Source: Roseobacter denitrificans OCh 114
GTDB lineage: Bacteria > Pseudomonadota > Alphaproteobacteria > Rhodobacterales > Rhodobacteraceae
Length of the DNA stretch: 64,000 nt
Direction: 5' to 3'
Assembly (NCBI RefSeq): GCF_000014045.1
Contig: NC_008209.1
Span: 1,573,001-1,637,000, forward strand
Below the pieces are notes generated by a model. That model had not been told where the DNA came from, did not search any database, and worked only from the letters and a program-made list of their open reading frames with translations. This document shows, one piece after another, positions 26,370 to 35,882 of the stretch. Each line of letters starts with the position of its first letter. The stretch's first letter is position 1. Both the position numbers and the translations under genes were made by a program.

Positions 26370-27167
26370 ATGACCGATCTGACCCCTCTGGACAAGGCCC
26401 ATGCGCTGATGCTTGCGGATGAGGAAAATGATCAGGCGCGGTTGGGGTTTTACGAACGACTGGCAGAGAGTGAGTTGTTCCTGATGCTGGCCGAAGACCT
26501 CAACGCGGAGGATGACGCGGTCTCGCCCGAAATATTCGAACTGGAGGGCGCAAAATACGTGCTGGTGTTCGACCGCGAAGAGCGTCTGGCCGGTTTTGCC
26601 GGGCAGGTGACGCCTTACATCGCCGTGTCCGGTCGCACCATCGCGGGGATGCTGGCAGGGCAGGGGATCGGGCTTGGTGTCAATCTGGACGTGGCCCCGT
26701 CGTCAATTCTATTGGCGGATGCGGCGGTGGACTGGTTGCACCAGACATTGGGCAACGCACCCGATGAGGTTGAGGAAAAGATCGCTGAACTCTCGCCTCC
26801 CAAAGGCCTGCCGGAATCCCTGATCAAGGCGCTCGACACAAAGCTTGCCACCGCCATGGGGCTTGCAACTTGCGCCTATCTTGTCGGTGTGCGTTTTGCG
26901 AAGGGACGCCAAAGTCATATGCTGGGGTTTGTCGATGCACTGCCACAGGCCGAAGGGGCGCTCGCCAGTGCAGCCGCCGAGGCGCTGACCTTTTCGGGTA
27001 TCGAGGCAGGAGCGATGGATGTTGCCTTTTTCCTGAGCACGGACCCGGTGACGGCCAGAATGGAGCGGGTGGGCCTGCGGTTTGACCTGCCTCAGTTGCA
27101 AAACTCCGTAACACAAACCCGCCCAGCCCCCGGCTCAGACCCCGATAATCCGCCCAAACTGAAATAA
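26370..27167 (+). CDS. SseB-family protein
   Basis: This 265-aa soluble protein has an N-terminal SseB-type domain (LAESELFLMLAEDL..., then KYVLVFDREERLAGFAG and YIAVSGRTIAGMLAGQGIGLGVNL) and a C-terminal domain of alternating alpha/beta pattern. It has no signal peptide. The family's biochemical role is not established. The ATG at 26370 has AAAGGATG upstream; an in-frame ATG at 26361 overlaps that site. It ends in a proline-rich tail. Confidence 0.75.
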   Translation: MTDLTPLDKAHALMLADEENDQARLGFYERLAESELFLMLAEDLNAEDDAVSPEIFELEGAKYVLVFDREERLAGFAGQVTPYIAVSGRTIAGMLAGQGIGLGVNLDVAPSSILLADAAVDWLHQTLGNAPDEVEEKIAELSPPKGLPESLIKALDTKLATAMGLATCAYLVGVRFAKGRQSHMLGFVDALPQAEGALASAAAEALTFSGIEAGAMDVAFFLSTDPVTARMERVGLRFDLPQLQNSVTQTRPAPGSDPDNPPKLK

Positions 27168-27339
27168 TTCGGCCAAGTGAAGCGCGAATTCTCACGAAAC
27201 GATCACGCGAACAGCCCATTTTTCACAAGCCTGAGAGGCGCGGGCCCAAGGGGTGCACCTGTGCGGGGCAAGCGGTTAAATCAGTTGACAGCGGTGCAAA
27301 AGCGCCCGTTGATGAAAAATGCCAGACTGGAGTATTCCG

Positions 27340-27864
27340 ATGCGTTTCCCACTTAAGATGATCGCCGTTGCGGCAACTGCGATAACCCTTGCAACCTCCG
27401 CCTTCGCGGGCGAGCAATATATCGACCCGACAGGCTTTGCCGTGTCCGGGTATGATGTCGTTGCCTATTTCGACCTCGATCAGGCACCCGTTGGTCAGGA
27501 CCAGCCTGCCGCAGTGCCGGGGAACAAGAACATCACGTCCACCTATAACGGGGCGACATTCGCGTTCTCCAGCGAAGCCAACAAAGCGCGCTTTGATGCG
27601 GACCCCGCCGCCTTTGCGCCGCAATATGACGGGCATTGCGCCTATGGTGTTTCCAAGGGCGGAAAGGTTCCCGGCAACCCGGAACTGTGGCGCATTGTGG
27701 ATGGGAAGCTCTATCTGAACATCACGGACAATGTCGTGGGCTTCTGGGAAGAGGATATTCCCGGCAACCTGACCCTGTCTGAAAACAACTGGGTGAGCCT
27801 TGAGCCCGCCGCCGCGTCTGATCGTGCGATACCGCAGTTCAGCAGCGCTGCTCCCGTGAACTGA
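27340..27864 (+). CDS. YHS-domain exported protein
   Basis: The 174-aa protein has a signal peptide (residues 1-24, cleavage near AFA-GE) and a YHS-type domain (SGYDVVAYF at about residue 35, then ATFAFSSEANKARFDADPAAFAPQYDGHCAYG). YHS domains are linked to metal binding or relay; here only one Cys (in HCAYG) is present in the domain. GGAG lies 7 nt before the ATG. Its stop overlaps the next ATG by 1 nt, so it is coupled to an exported rhodanese. A TTGACA at 27285 may be the -35 of their promoter. Confidence 0.82.
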   Translation: MRFPLKMIAVAATAITLATSAFAGEQYIDPTGFAVSGYDVVAYFDLDQAPVGQDQPAAVPGNKNITSTYNGATFAFSSEANKARFDADPAAFAPQYDGHCAYGVSKGGKVPGNPELWRIVDGKLYLNITDNVVGFWEEDIPGNLTLSENNWVSLEPAAASDRAIPQFSSAAPVN

Positions 27865-28358
27865 TGGGCCAGCTCGATCCGATCGAACAAAGCCAAAAAT
27901 CCCCGTTGCGCATGTCGCGGCGGGGATTGCTCGTTCTTGCTGTTGCGGGCGTGGCGACGGGCGGTGCCGTTGCTGCACAGTGGTTCAACATCCTCGCCGA
28001 AAACGGCGAGGCCGCGCTGAGCGCCCCGGATGTGCATCAGGCCGCCCTCAGCGGTGAGGTTGTTCTGGTTGATATCCGGCGGCCTGAAGAATGGGCGCAT
28101 ACCGGTATCGGTCAGGGTGCCGTGCCCATAGACATGCGCCGCCCGGATTTTGTAGATGCGCTGCTCGCTGCGACCCAAGGGGACAAAGCGCGCCCTGTCG
28201 CCTTGATCTGCGCGCGGGGTGTCAGATCACGCCACATGTCAGAACAACTGGCCGCCGCGGGCTTTACGCGCATTATTGACGTGCCCGAGGGGATGCTGGG
28301 ATCTGGCGCAGGCCCGGGATGGTTGAAACGTGGCTTGCCGGTGGTGGTGGCGCAATAG
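27864..28358 (+). CDS. Rhodanese-like protein with twin-arginine signal
   Basis: The 164-aa protein has a twin-arginine export motif (MSRRGLLVLAVAG, residues 17-29) and a rhodanese domain. The catalytic cysteine is C116 in the loop CARGVRS, and the domain starts with VVLVDIRRPEEW. It should move sulfane sulfur in the periplasm or sense it. The start overlaps the YHS gene stop (TGATG), and the TAG stop is the edge of repeat copy C. The pair suggests a small periplasmic sulfur or metal unit. Confidence 0.85.
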   Translation: MGQLDPIEQSQKSPLRMSRRGLLVLAVAGVATGGAVAAQWFNILAENGEAALSAPDVHQAALSGEVVLVDIRRPEEWAHTGIGQGAVPIDMRRPDFVDALLAATQGDKARPVALICARGVRSRHMSEQLAAAGFTRIIDVPEGMLGSGAGPGWLKRGLPVVVAQ

Positions 28359-28460
28359 AGCGTCTGACGGAAAGTCTGAAACGTAAAGTATCACGTAACG
28401 CGTTGAAATCCTTAATTTCAGGCAGCGTTACGTGGTTCAGCTTTTCCGCATGACGCTTTG
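28356..28460 (+). repeat. Dispersed dyad repeat, copy C
   Basis: It begins TAGAGCGTCTGACGG and ends CCGCATGACGCTTTGG. The inner arms CACGTAACGC and GCGTTACGTG are perfect complements around a smaller GAAAT/ATTTC stem. It fills the gap between convergent rhodanese and opgH genes. The first three bases are the rhodanese stop codon. Confidence 0.9.
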
Positions 28461-28463
28461 GCG

Positions 28464-30356
28464 CTATTCCGCCGCGTGATGGGGCCGGTCAAGAACCGCC
28501 AGAAGCTGTAGCCGTTTACGCCGGGCATTCTGCACGATGCCCGGTTCGCGCAGCGTGAGCGGGCTGTGCATGCGCAGCGGGCCCGGCAGATACCGCGCGA
28601 CGGGCAAGGCACTGGCAGCAGACAGCGGTACGGCCAACAGCAGGCTGGCGGCAATCGGGATCAGCCACAGGGACACCAGACCCGACAAAAGACCCGCCGT
28701 CAGCACGAGACCGATGACTGTTTCCATCCAGTGAAACCGCAACAGGTCCCTGAGCGGATAGGCCGTCGCCGTGCGGTTCTGTGCCGCCCATGTCATCTCG
28801 CGCCCGATAGCCGTGCGCACGACAGCGCGCGTTTGCTGGATCATCAGGATCGGGGCGTAGGCGATGGACAAGAACACCTCGACCCCAAAGGCCGACAGGA
28901 AGGCACGTCGCCCCCCATAAAGACGCGTGGCCTTGGGATGCGTGGCGATGATGCCGGCCCCCACCAGTTTGGGGGTGAGCAGCATGGCATACATGATCAC
29001 CAGAAAGACTGCGGAATCGATGTGGCTCATGGCGGGCGGCCAGTCGGGAAACAGCGGATTGGCCTCGTTGAAGTAGCGGATCACATTGGTATCGCGGTCC
29101 TTGCCCAGCAAAGACCACACGATGAGCAGCACGAACCATGCGGGTGACAGCAAATAACTGACCGCGCCGTGCAGCAGGTGGAACCGTGAGACAGGGTGCA
29201 GCCCGGCAGTGCCCAGCAGCCGCAGGTGTTGCAGGTTGCCCCGACACCAGCGTTGATCGCGCAGCACATAATCGATCAGCGTGCCGGGCGTCTCTTCAAA
29301 GCTGCCGGTCAGGCGCGGCATGAAACGCACACGCCAGCCTGCGCGCCGCAAAAGGCCCGCTTCGACGAAATCATGGCTGAATATCAGGTCTGAACGTCCC
29401 CCCCGGCGCGCCAGACGTGGCAACCCGGCGCAGGCAGCGAAAGCGCGGGTGCGAATGATCGCGTTGTGGCCCCAGTAATTGCCCTCAGTTCTCGCCCAGT
29501 TGGCCAGACCTTCGGACATCAACCAGCCATAGGCGATGTTTGAAAACTGCTGCAGGCGCGCAAAAAGCGTCTCCGCTCCGATCAGAACCGGGCATGTCTG
29601 GATCAACGCGGCCTGCGGGTCCGCGCTGAGTTCATAGGCGAGGCGGTCGATGGCCTGTCCCGTCATCAGACTATCCGCGTCCAGCACAACCATCGCGTCA
29701 TGCGCCGCACCCCAGCCCGTGATCCAGTCCATCAGATTGCCGACTTTCTTGTCGGTGTTCTCGGCCCGGCGGCGGTAATACACACCGATGCCCGCAGGGG
29801 CCGTGGCTTGCAGCAGGCCATAGGCGCGCTCTTCCCGCGCAGCGGTTTGTGGGTCGCGCGTGTCGGACAGGATGAACAACGTATAACGGTGGTGGGCTTT
29901 CTGGCGGGCCAGATCATCCAGCATCGCCGCCGCGTTGCCGAAAACATCGCTGGTGGCTTCGTTGTAGATCGGCATCAGCAAGGCAACATCCATGGGCGCT
30001 GCGTCCCTTTTGACACGCTGCGCGTCACTGGCGCGCGCCAACAGGCCAGCAAGGGCGATGCCAATCGTGCTGACTGAGAGGCTGACCCATATGAACGTCA
30101 GGCCAATCAGGCTGAGCAGGAACCATTCAAGGCCCGCCATGCCGGTTTCCGAAAACCATCCGTAGATGCCGCGCATCAACAGCACGGTGCCGATCAATGC
30201 GGGCACGAAAAGCGCAAGACGCCAGTAGAATGAGGTTCCGGATCGGTCCGGCGCAGGCGCATGGTGGACCGGCTGGCGGCCAAAGTCCTGCGCGATCATC
30301 TCAAGCGGGGCGCGCCGGGGCATTGCCATGAAGGCGGTTTTGCCGTTGTCGCTCAT
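28464..30356 (-). CDS. opgH: Osmoregulated periplasmic glucan glucosyltransferase
   Basis: This 630-aa inner-membrane glycosyltransferase family 2 enzyme has membrane spans near residues 45-110 and several in the C-terminal third. The catalytic part has MPIYNEATSDVF, the DAD motif (VVLDADSLM) and the QxxRW-type motif (DQRWCRGN). It polymerises glucose from UDP-glucose into the glucan backbone. It overlaps opgG by 4 nt and is last in the opgC-opgG-opgH operon. Confidence 0.93.
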   Translation of the reverse strand: MSDNGKTAFMAMPRRAPLEMIAQDFGRQPVHHAPAPDRSGTSFYWRLALFVPALIGTVLLMRGIYGWFSETGMAGLEWFLLSLIGLTFIWVSLSVSTIGIALAGLLARASDAQRVKRDAAPMDVALLMPIYNEATSDVFGNAAAMLDDLARQKAHHRYTLFILSDTRDPQTAAREERAYGLLQATAPAGIGVYYRRRAENTDKKVGNLMDWITGWGAAHDAMVVLDADSLMTGQAIDRLAYELSADPQAALIQTCPVLIGAETLFARLQQFSNIAYGWLMSEGLANWARTEGNYWGHNAIIRTRAFAACAGLPRLARRGGRSDLIFSHDFVEAGLLRRAGWRVRFMPRLTGSFEETPGTLIDYVLRDQRWCRGNLQHLRLLGTAGLHPVSRFHLLHGAVSYLLSPAWFVLLIVWSLLGKDRDTNVIRYFNEANPLFPDWPPAMSHIDSAVFLVIMYAMLLTPKLVGAGIIATHPKATRLYGGRRAFLSAFGVEVFLSIAYAPILMIQQTRAVVRTAIGREMTWAAQNRTATAYPLRDLLRFHWMETVIGLVLTAGLLSGLVSLWLIPIAASLLLAVPLSAASALPVARYLPGPLRMHSPLTLREPGIVQNARRKRLQLLAVLDRPHHAAE

Positions 30357-31879
30357 GCGCGTGTCCAGCGATAAAGCCAGATTTCTGTGAAAGGCGCGTC
30401 CTGCAGGCGCAACTGGGCACGGAATTCCACCAGATCGGCTTCTTGCGGGTCAAAAGTGAAGGCAAGGCGGGGTCCGCCGGTCTCCGGATTGCGCTGCACG
30501 AGTCCTTGCGACACCTCACCGGTGCTGCTGCGCAAGACAATATCAAGCTGGCTCAGGTCTTCGGGCACATCTTCGCGTCCCTCAAAGTCGATGGCGACGA
30601 CAATTCCGCCTTCCGGTCGCGCGCCCATCGCCGTGTCCCTGACGCGCAGCGGCATGCCTGTCCGGGGGGCAGGATCATCGGCCCAGTCCAGACGGTAGGA
30701 CATCTTGTGGCTTTCGCCCGCAGGAAGCGGCGCAGCGGGGCGCCAATAGGACACGATGTTGTCGTAGATTTCCAGATCGGCGGGGATTTCCACCAGCGTG
30801 ACCGCCCCCGGCCCCCAGCCCTCACCGGGCGTGACCCAAAGCGCGGGGCGGTTGTGATAAAGCGCTTCAAGATCGGCAAAATCGCTGAAGGCACGCGCCC
30901 GCTGCATGAGGCCAAAGCCGCGCGGGTTATTGTCGACAAAGGCGCTGATCTGCAGGTTCTTGGGGTTGGCGAGCGGACGCCAGATGGTTTCGCCGGCGCC
31001 GTTATGGATCATCAGGCCATCGCTGTCATGCACAGCGGGGCGAAAATCGGAAAACCGCTCGCGCATCGTGGCATCAAAGAGAAACATGGATGTCAGAGGC
31101 GCGATCCCAATGTGGGTCAGCGTTTCGCGGGCGAAAATCTCGGCCTCGACCTGCATGGTCAGTGTCTCACCATGGGTGATGACAAAGCGGTAGGCCCCGG
31201 TGCAACTTGGACCATCCAGCAGCGCGTGCAACACCACGTCCGGCGCACCGGGTTGCGGCGTTTCCAGCCAGAAGGCGGTGAAATCGGGAAACTCCTCGCC
31301 CTCGGGGTCGGCGGTTTTCAAGGCCAGACCCCGTGCGGACAGCCCGTATGTCTCGCCCGTGCCGATGCCGCGAAAATAGCTGGCGCCCTGAAAAACCGCG
31401 TATTCCTGAAAGATGCCGGGTTGTTCCAGTTCGGCGCGCAGCCGCAGGCCCGAATAGCCCAGCGTCTCGTCAATCTCCACGTCGGGAAATTTGTCCGTGC
31501 TGTCAAAGACACCCATGTCGAATTGCAAGGGCCGTGCAGTGCCGTTTTCCACGACATTGATCTCGACCGGTTGCGGGAAATAGAGACCGGGGGGAAAGAC
31601 ATCAACCCGTTGCGGGCGATCCGTGTTTTCCCAAAGCGCGTTGCGCCCGTCAAACCAGATCTTGCGATATTGATCATAGCTGAGGTTGCGCCAGCTTTCC
31701 GGGATCAGCGGGCGCGGGGCATAGGGTTTTTCCGCCAGCGCCTTGGCCCGCGCCGTCACCATCTGCGCGTCGAATGCGGTCGCGGCACCGGTTTGCAGCC
31801 CGGGTTCCTGCGCCGCCAGAACGGTCGGGCGCAAGGTGGCCACGGCCACCAGTGATTTGAGAAGCTCTCGACGCAGCAT
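30353..31879 (-). CDS. opgG: Periplasmic glucan biosynthesis protein OpgG/OpgD
   Basis: The 508-aa protein has an N-terminal export signal (about residues 1-23, MLRRELLKSLVAVATLRPTVLAA-like) and the MdoG fold (PLIPESWRNLSYDQYRKIWF, YSGLRLRAELEQPG, FARETLTHIGIAPLTSMF). It works in the periplasm on glucan linkage or branching. The ATG at 31879 overlaps the opgC stop by 1 nt; the frame is open further upstream only by chance. The name OpgG is favoured over the close relative OpgD by its place before opgH. Confidence 0.9.
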   Translation of the reverse strand: MLRRELLKSLVAVATLRPTVLAAQEPGLQTGAATAFDAQMVTARAKALAEKPYAPRPLIPESWRNLSYDQYRKIWFDGRNALWENTDRPQRVDVFPPGLYFPQPVEINVVENGTARPLQFDMGVFDSTDKFPDVEIDETLGYSGLRLRAELEQPGIFQEYAVFQGASYFRGIGTGETYGLSARGLALKTADPEGEEFPDFTAFWLETPQPGAPDVVLHALLDGPSCTGAYRFVITHGETLTMQVEAEIFARETLTHIGIAPLTSMFLFDATMRERFSDFRPAVHDSDGLMIHNGAGETIWRPLANPKNLQISAFVDNNPRGFGLMQRARAFSDFADLEALYHNRPALWVTPGEGWGPGAVTLVEIPADLEIYDNIVSYWRPAAPLPAGESHKMSYRLDWADDPAPRTGMPLRVRDTAMGARPEGGIVVAIDFEGREDVPEDLSQLDIVLRSSTGEVSQGLVQRNPETGGPRLAFTFDPQEADLVEFRAQLRLQDAPFTEIWLYRWTRA

Positions 31880-33099
31880 TAACGCACCGCCTTTTTGCGC
31901 CAGGGCTGGGATTTGAACCATCCCACCCCATAGGCGACCCCGATGAGGATGGCAAAACCCGCCAGATTGACGATGACCTGGTTGAACAGGGAGTTGCGCC
32001 CCAATGTGTCCAGCGCCACGCCAAGCAGACGGGCCGTGAACATGGAGGTGATGAAAACGGCCAGCGACTGCTGCCCGACTTTCATGATGACGGCAAGGAT
32101 GCGACGCCACGCTTCGGCCAGCACCCCACCTGTCTGCGGCGGCAAAATGCGCCGCCCCGCCTCGCCCACGGCGATCCAGCACAGATAGGCAAGGGCGAGG
32201 AAATGCACATAACGCAAGACGCCGAAATCCGATTTGTTGATCAGGAAATTGTATTCCTTGCGCCATTCACGCACCTCGGGCAATTGCCGGGTGATGCGGA
32301 AATAGGCCAGCGGGATGATCACAAGTACGATCACCCCGGCCACGATCACCAACAGTTTGCGACGCGGGGGCGGGGGTATCCAACCCGCCATGAAGGCAAA
32401 GCCGGTGAAGAACACCAGTTGCCAGCCAAAGGGGTTGAAAAACCAATGCCGCTGCGACCAAGGCTCTGCCGGAAGGGCCAAGGCATCAATCTGCGCCCCG
32501 AACCAGACACCGACGATCAGCGCGCCCGCCAGGGCGGGATGAGCGCGGTGGCAGGCAATCACCAGCGGCATCATGGCCAAGACCACGAGGTACATCGGCA
32601 AAATGTCAAAGTAATTGGGCACATAGGTCAGCGTCAGCAATCCCAGCAGGTTTTCCTCGGGCCGGTTGAAAAACGGGTAGAGGTTCAACTGCCCAACATA
32701 GTCGCGCTCAAAAAGTTCCGTGCTGTTCAGAAAGACCATCGTGCCCGCGATGGCGAAAAACAGCGCGATATGCGCCCAATAGACTTGCCAGCAGCGAAAC
32801 GCGACCCGTGCCGCGCCCATCAACAGGCCCTGATCGCGAAACACAGCCCCGAAGGCGATGGCAGAGGCCATGCCCGAACAAAAGACAAAAACCTCGGTGG
32901 CATCCGAAAAGCCAAAGCGCGCAGGAATCCACAGCGTCAGCCAGTTGCCCGGCGTATGGGCAATCAGGATGATGAACATCACGATACCGCGGAAAAAGTC
33001 GAGGCGCGGGTCGCGGATACGCTGACCAGCCTGCGCATGTTTGCGCGCGGCCGCGTCGTCGCGCGCGGCAGAGATGTTGGAGGCATCGGCAAGTGTCAT
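31879..33099 (-). CDS. opgC: Glucan substituent transferase OpgC
   Basis: The 406-aa integral membrane protein of the OpgC/acyltransferase-3 type has about ten spans. It has the family start RDPRLDFFRGIVMFIILIAH and, later, FNPFGWQLVFFTGF. In Rhodobacter OpgC adds succinyl groups to periplasmic glucans. It is the first gene of the operon and is tightly coupled to opgG. The opgI and opgD genes known from some relatives are not seen nearby. Confidence 0.88.
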   Translation of the reverse strand: MTLADASNISAARDDAAARKHAQAGQRIRDPRLDFFRGIVMFIILIAHTPGNWLTLWIPARFGFSDATEVFVFCSGMASAIAFGAVFRDQGLLMGAARVAFRCWQVYWAHIALFFAIAGTMVFLNSTELFERDYVGQLNLYPFFNRPEENLLGLLTLTYVPNYFDILPMYLVVLAMMPLVIACHRAHPALAGALIVGVWFGAQIDALALPAEPWSQRHWFFNPFGWQLVFFTGFAFMAGWIPPPPRRKLLVIVAGVIVLVIIPLAYFRITRQLPEVREWRKEYNFLINKSDFGVLRYVHFLALAYLCWIAVGEAGRRILPPQTGGVLAEAWRRILAVIMKVGQQSLAVFITSMFTARLLGVALDTLGRNSLFNQVIVNLAGFAILIGVAYGVGWFKSQPWRKKAVR

Positions 33100-33147
33100 G
33101 GCGCGTCTTTATGTCGTCTGTTGAGATTTGTCATCAGGGCGGCGCTT

Positions 33148-34488
33148 TTATTGGGCAGGGATCCGCCGGGCGTCCTCAATGGCTGCCAGACGCGTTTTGC
33201 TGAACCTGTCTGCTTGTCCGGCCCGCTGTTTCAGGCGCGCGCGCAGGATCCGTTCTGTCTGCTCATAGCGTCCGGCGCGCAGCCCGGCATCAATGGTCAA
33301 ACGTTCGAAAACATCGCGCTGTGCGTGGCTGCCGCCAATGGTTTGCATGTTTGGACGTGCTGCGGCGAGATCACTGAAAGCGGCCTCATAGCGCCCTTCG
33401 GCAAAGGCATTCAGTCCTGATGCCGCCGCCACACCGGGATCGGCATAGCGCAGGGACATTTCCCCGTCACAGCGCGCGTCACGCGCAAATCGTGCGGCCA
33501 TGGCGCGTTGTGCCTCCGGGCGGGCCGCACCGGCCAGCGCCAGCATATAATGCAGATCGGCAAAGACGACGCAGCCATCCTCGGTGCGGCGTTCGGCGAT
33601 ATCGGCCAGTTCGGCCCAGCGGGGGCCAACGTCCATTCCCTCCAACTCAAGGCGCAGCAAAAGCGACGTTGCATTGGATATGTCCCGGTAATCATCGGTC
33701 TTGTCCGATCTGACCTGCGCGTCATAAAGGCCCAGTGCCACGTCGAACTCGCCGCGATCCATATGCAGGAGCGCCTTGTGCCACCACACGTGATATCTGA
33801 AGTTGTTGCAATGATCCCAGGCAGCGGTATTGCCTTCGATCAGATCGATGCCCAGATCCGGGCGCGCGGTCATATCGAAAACATGCGCCACGGCGTGCAG
33901 GCCCCAGGCATCATCGGGCGCAAGTTCAAGCCCGGCGCGACCGGCCTCTTCGGCGCGGTCATACTCGCCGGTCTCTTCCAGCGTGAAGGCGTGGCACCCA
34001 AGGATAAAACCGCGCAGCGGGTGATCCGCATCATGCGCGGCCAGAACCCGTTCGATGGACCGGCGCATGCCAGGGGCGTCGCCCATGATGAACCGGATCC
34101 CATGGCTGACCTTTGCCGATAGCGTATCAGTCGGATAAGTACGCATCGCGCGTTCCATCGCGCCAACAGCGTCAGAGGGTCGCCCGGCCAGCCACGCGTC
34201 AAGCGCGTCTACCCATGCGCGGTCTCGCGGGGTTTTGGCGTCGCACATGCGGGCGGCCTGCAGCGCTTCCCGCGCCGTCTGAACCAATTCGCGTCGCCCC
34301 ATCATGAGCGAAAAAATCCCCCGCGCCGCATGACCCATGGCGAAATCGGGCTCTGCCGTCATGACGGCACCAAGATAGGTCGGTGTTGCAGTTCCGTGGG
34401 CCAAAAAGGCGCGGATCATGCCGTTCCAGTCCTCGACCGCTTCGGGGGTCGACAGGGACACCGGGCTTTGGCAAATATCGAAATTCAT
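33148..34488 (-). CDS. Tetratricopeptide-repeat protein, TTC38-like
   Basis: The 446-aa soluble protein is made of helical pairs resembling TPRs. Segments such as GHAARGIFSLMMGRREL, LGCHAFTLEETGEYDRAEEAGRAGLELAPDDAWGLHAVAHVFDM and the NNFRYHVWWHKALLHMDRGEFD region match TTC38-type proteins. No signal peptide is present. It is probably a scaffold, with unknown partners. It lies 48 bp upstream of opgC on the same strand, so co-transcription is possible but a role in glucan synthesis is not shown. Confidence 0.78.
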   Translation of the reverse strand: MNFDICQSPVSLSTPEAVEDWNGMIRAFLAHGTATPTYLGAVMTAEPDFAMGHAARGIFSLMMGRRELVQTAREALQAARMCDAKTPRDRAWVDALDAWLAGRPSDAVGAMERAMRTYPTDTLSAKVSHGIRFIMGDAPGMRRSIERVLAAHDADHPLRGFILGCHAFTLEETGEYDRAEEAGRAGLELAPDDAWGLHAVAHVFDMTARPDLGIDLIEGNTAAWDHCNNFRYHVWWHKALLHMDRGEFDVALGLYDAQVRSDKTDDYRDISNATSLLLRLELEGMDVGPRWAELADIAERRTEDGCVVFADLHYMLALAGAARPEAQRAMAARFARDARCDGEMSLRYADPGVAAASGLNAFAEGRYEAAFSDLAAARPNMQTIGGSHAQRDVFERLTIDAGLRAGRYEQTERILRARLKQRAGQADRFSKTRLAAIEDARRIPAQ

Positions 34489-34673
34489 TGAAAACGCACC
34501 TTTTTACACATGTCGCATTCTGTTTATCGAAAAACTGCACGGTGCGAAGGGGTCGCGCAAAAGTTACACGCCAACGTGAATGCATGTGTGGAAAAACGAT
34601 GAATGTTTCACAGTTTCAGGCGATCAACATCATGATTTCAGCGGAATTCTGCGCATCAACTGTTTCATGTCTT

Positions 34674-35882
34674 TCAGGTCTTGTCGTCGGACAGGCCGAA
34701 TTCGCGCAACACCGCTTCGGTGTCTTGGCCAAAACGCGGCGGCGGCCGGTCATACCGCACGGGCGTGCGTGACAGCTTCAGCGGGTTGCCCAACAGCCGC
34801 ACAGCGCCGCCCTCGACACCCGGCGCTGCCATTTCCTGAACGACACCGCGCGCCTGTGCCTGATCGGAATGAAGCGCCTCTGCAACCGTATTGATCGGCC
34901 CCACGGGCACCTTGACGGCGTTCAGACGGGCAATGAGATCCGCCTTGGTGATGCGGGACAGTCGATCTGCGATCTGCGGGATCAGCACATCGCGGTTTTC
35001 AATGCGTGCAAGGTTCGTGTTGAAGCGCGCATCGGCTGCCATCTCCGGGCAGCCCAGCACATCGCAGAACCGCGCAAATTGCGCGTCATTGCCCACGGCA
35101 ACCAGCACATGCCCGTCGCAACAGGCAAAGGCTTCGTAGGGGACAATGTTGGGATGCGCATTACCGCGGCGCACCGGCAGTTTTCCGGAGGTGAGATAGT
35201 TGGTCCCCTCATTGATCAGCCACGCCATCTGCGCATCGACAAGAGAGAGGTCTATGTGCTGCCCCTCGCCGGTGGCATCGCGGTGTCGCAGGGCCGCCAA
35301 TATGCCGATGGTGGCATACATGCCGCACATGACATCGGCGATCCCGACGCCAACCTTCATCGGCTGGCCGTCAGGTTCCCCCGTCAGGGACATGATGCCG
35401 CCATAGCCCTGCGCCATCAGGTCATAGCCCGGCTGATCCCTGTTCGGCCCGGTTTGCCCAAAGCCGGAGATTGAGCAATAGACCAGCGCCGGATGCGCGG
35501 CACAAAGCGTCGCATGATCCAGCCCGTATTTTTTCAGACCACCGGGTTTGTAGTTTTCGATCACCACATCCGCCCGCGCCGCCAGCTTTTGGACAATCGC
35601 CTGTCCATCCGGGGTCGAGAGATCAACGCTTACCGATTGTTTGTTGCGGTTTGCGGCCATGAAATAGGCCGAAAGGTCCGTGCGCGTGCCGTCCTCGTTC
35701 AGCGCATAGTTCGGCCCCCATCCGCGTGTGTCATCGCCCCCCGTTTTGGGGTTCTCGATCTTTATCACCGTCGCGCCCAGATCCCCGAGCAGCTGCGTGG
35801 CTGTCGGCCCGGCGAGAATGCGGCTGAGGTCGAGCACGACAAGACCATCGAGCGCGCCAGCAGTTTCAGATTCGACCGTCAT
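34674..35882 (-). CDS. CaiB/BaiF-type (family III) CoA transferase
   Basis: The 402-aa protein has the family start LVVLDLSRILAGPTATQLLGDLGA, the NRNKQSVSVDL segment and the catalytic aspartate in GYDLMAQ, followed by GIMSLTGEPDG. It moves CoA between carboxylic acids; the substrate is unknown. Its start lies inside the end of the upstream ThDP-enzyme gene (17-nt overlap), so the two are co-expressed and may act in one pathway. Formyl-CoA:oxalate transferase is one possibility but not established. Confidence 0.88.
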   Translation of the reverse strand: MTVESETAGALDGLVVLDLSRILAGPTATQLLGDLGATVIKIENPKTGGDDTRGWGPNYALNEDGTRTDLSAYFMAANRNKQSVSVDLSTPDGQAIVQKLAARADVVIENYKPGGLKKYGLDHATLCAAHPALVYCSISGFGQTGPNRDQPGYDLMAQGYGGIMSLTGEPDGQPMKVGVGIADVMCGMYATIGILAALRHRDATGEGQHIDLSLVDAQMAWLINEGTNYLTSGKLPVRRGNAHPNIVPYEAFACCDGHVLVAVGNDAQFARFCDVLGCPEMAADARFNTNLARIENRDVLIPQIADRLSRITKADLIARLNAVKVPVGPINTVAEALHSDQAQARGVVQEMAAPGVEGGAVRLLGNPLKLSRTPVRYDRPPPRFGQDTEAVLREFGLSDDKT

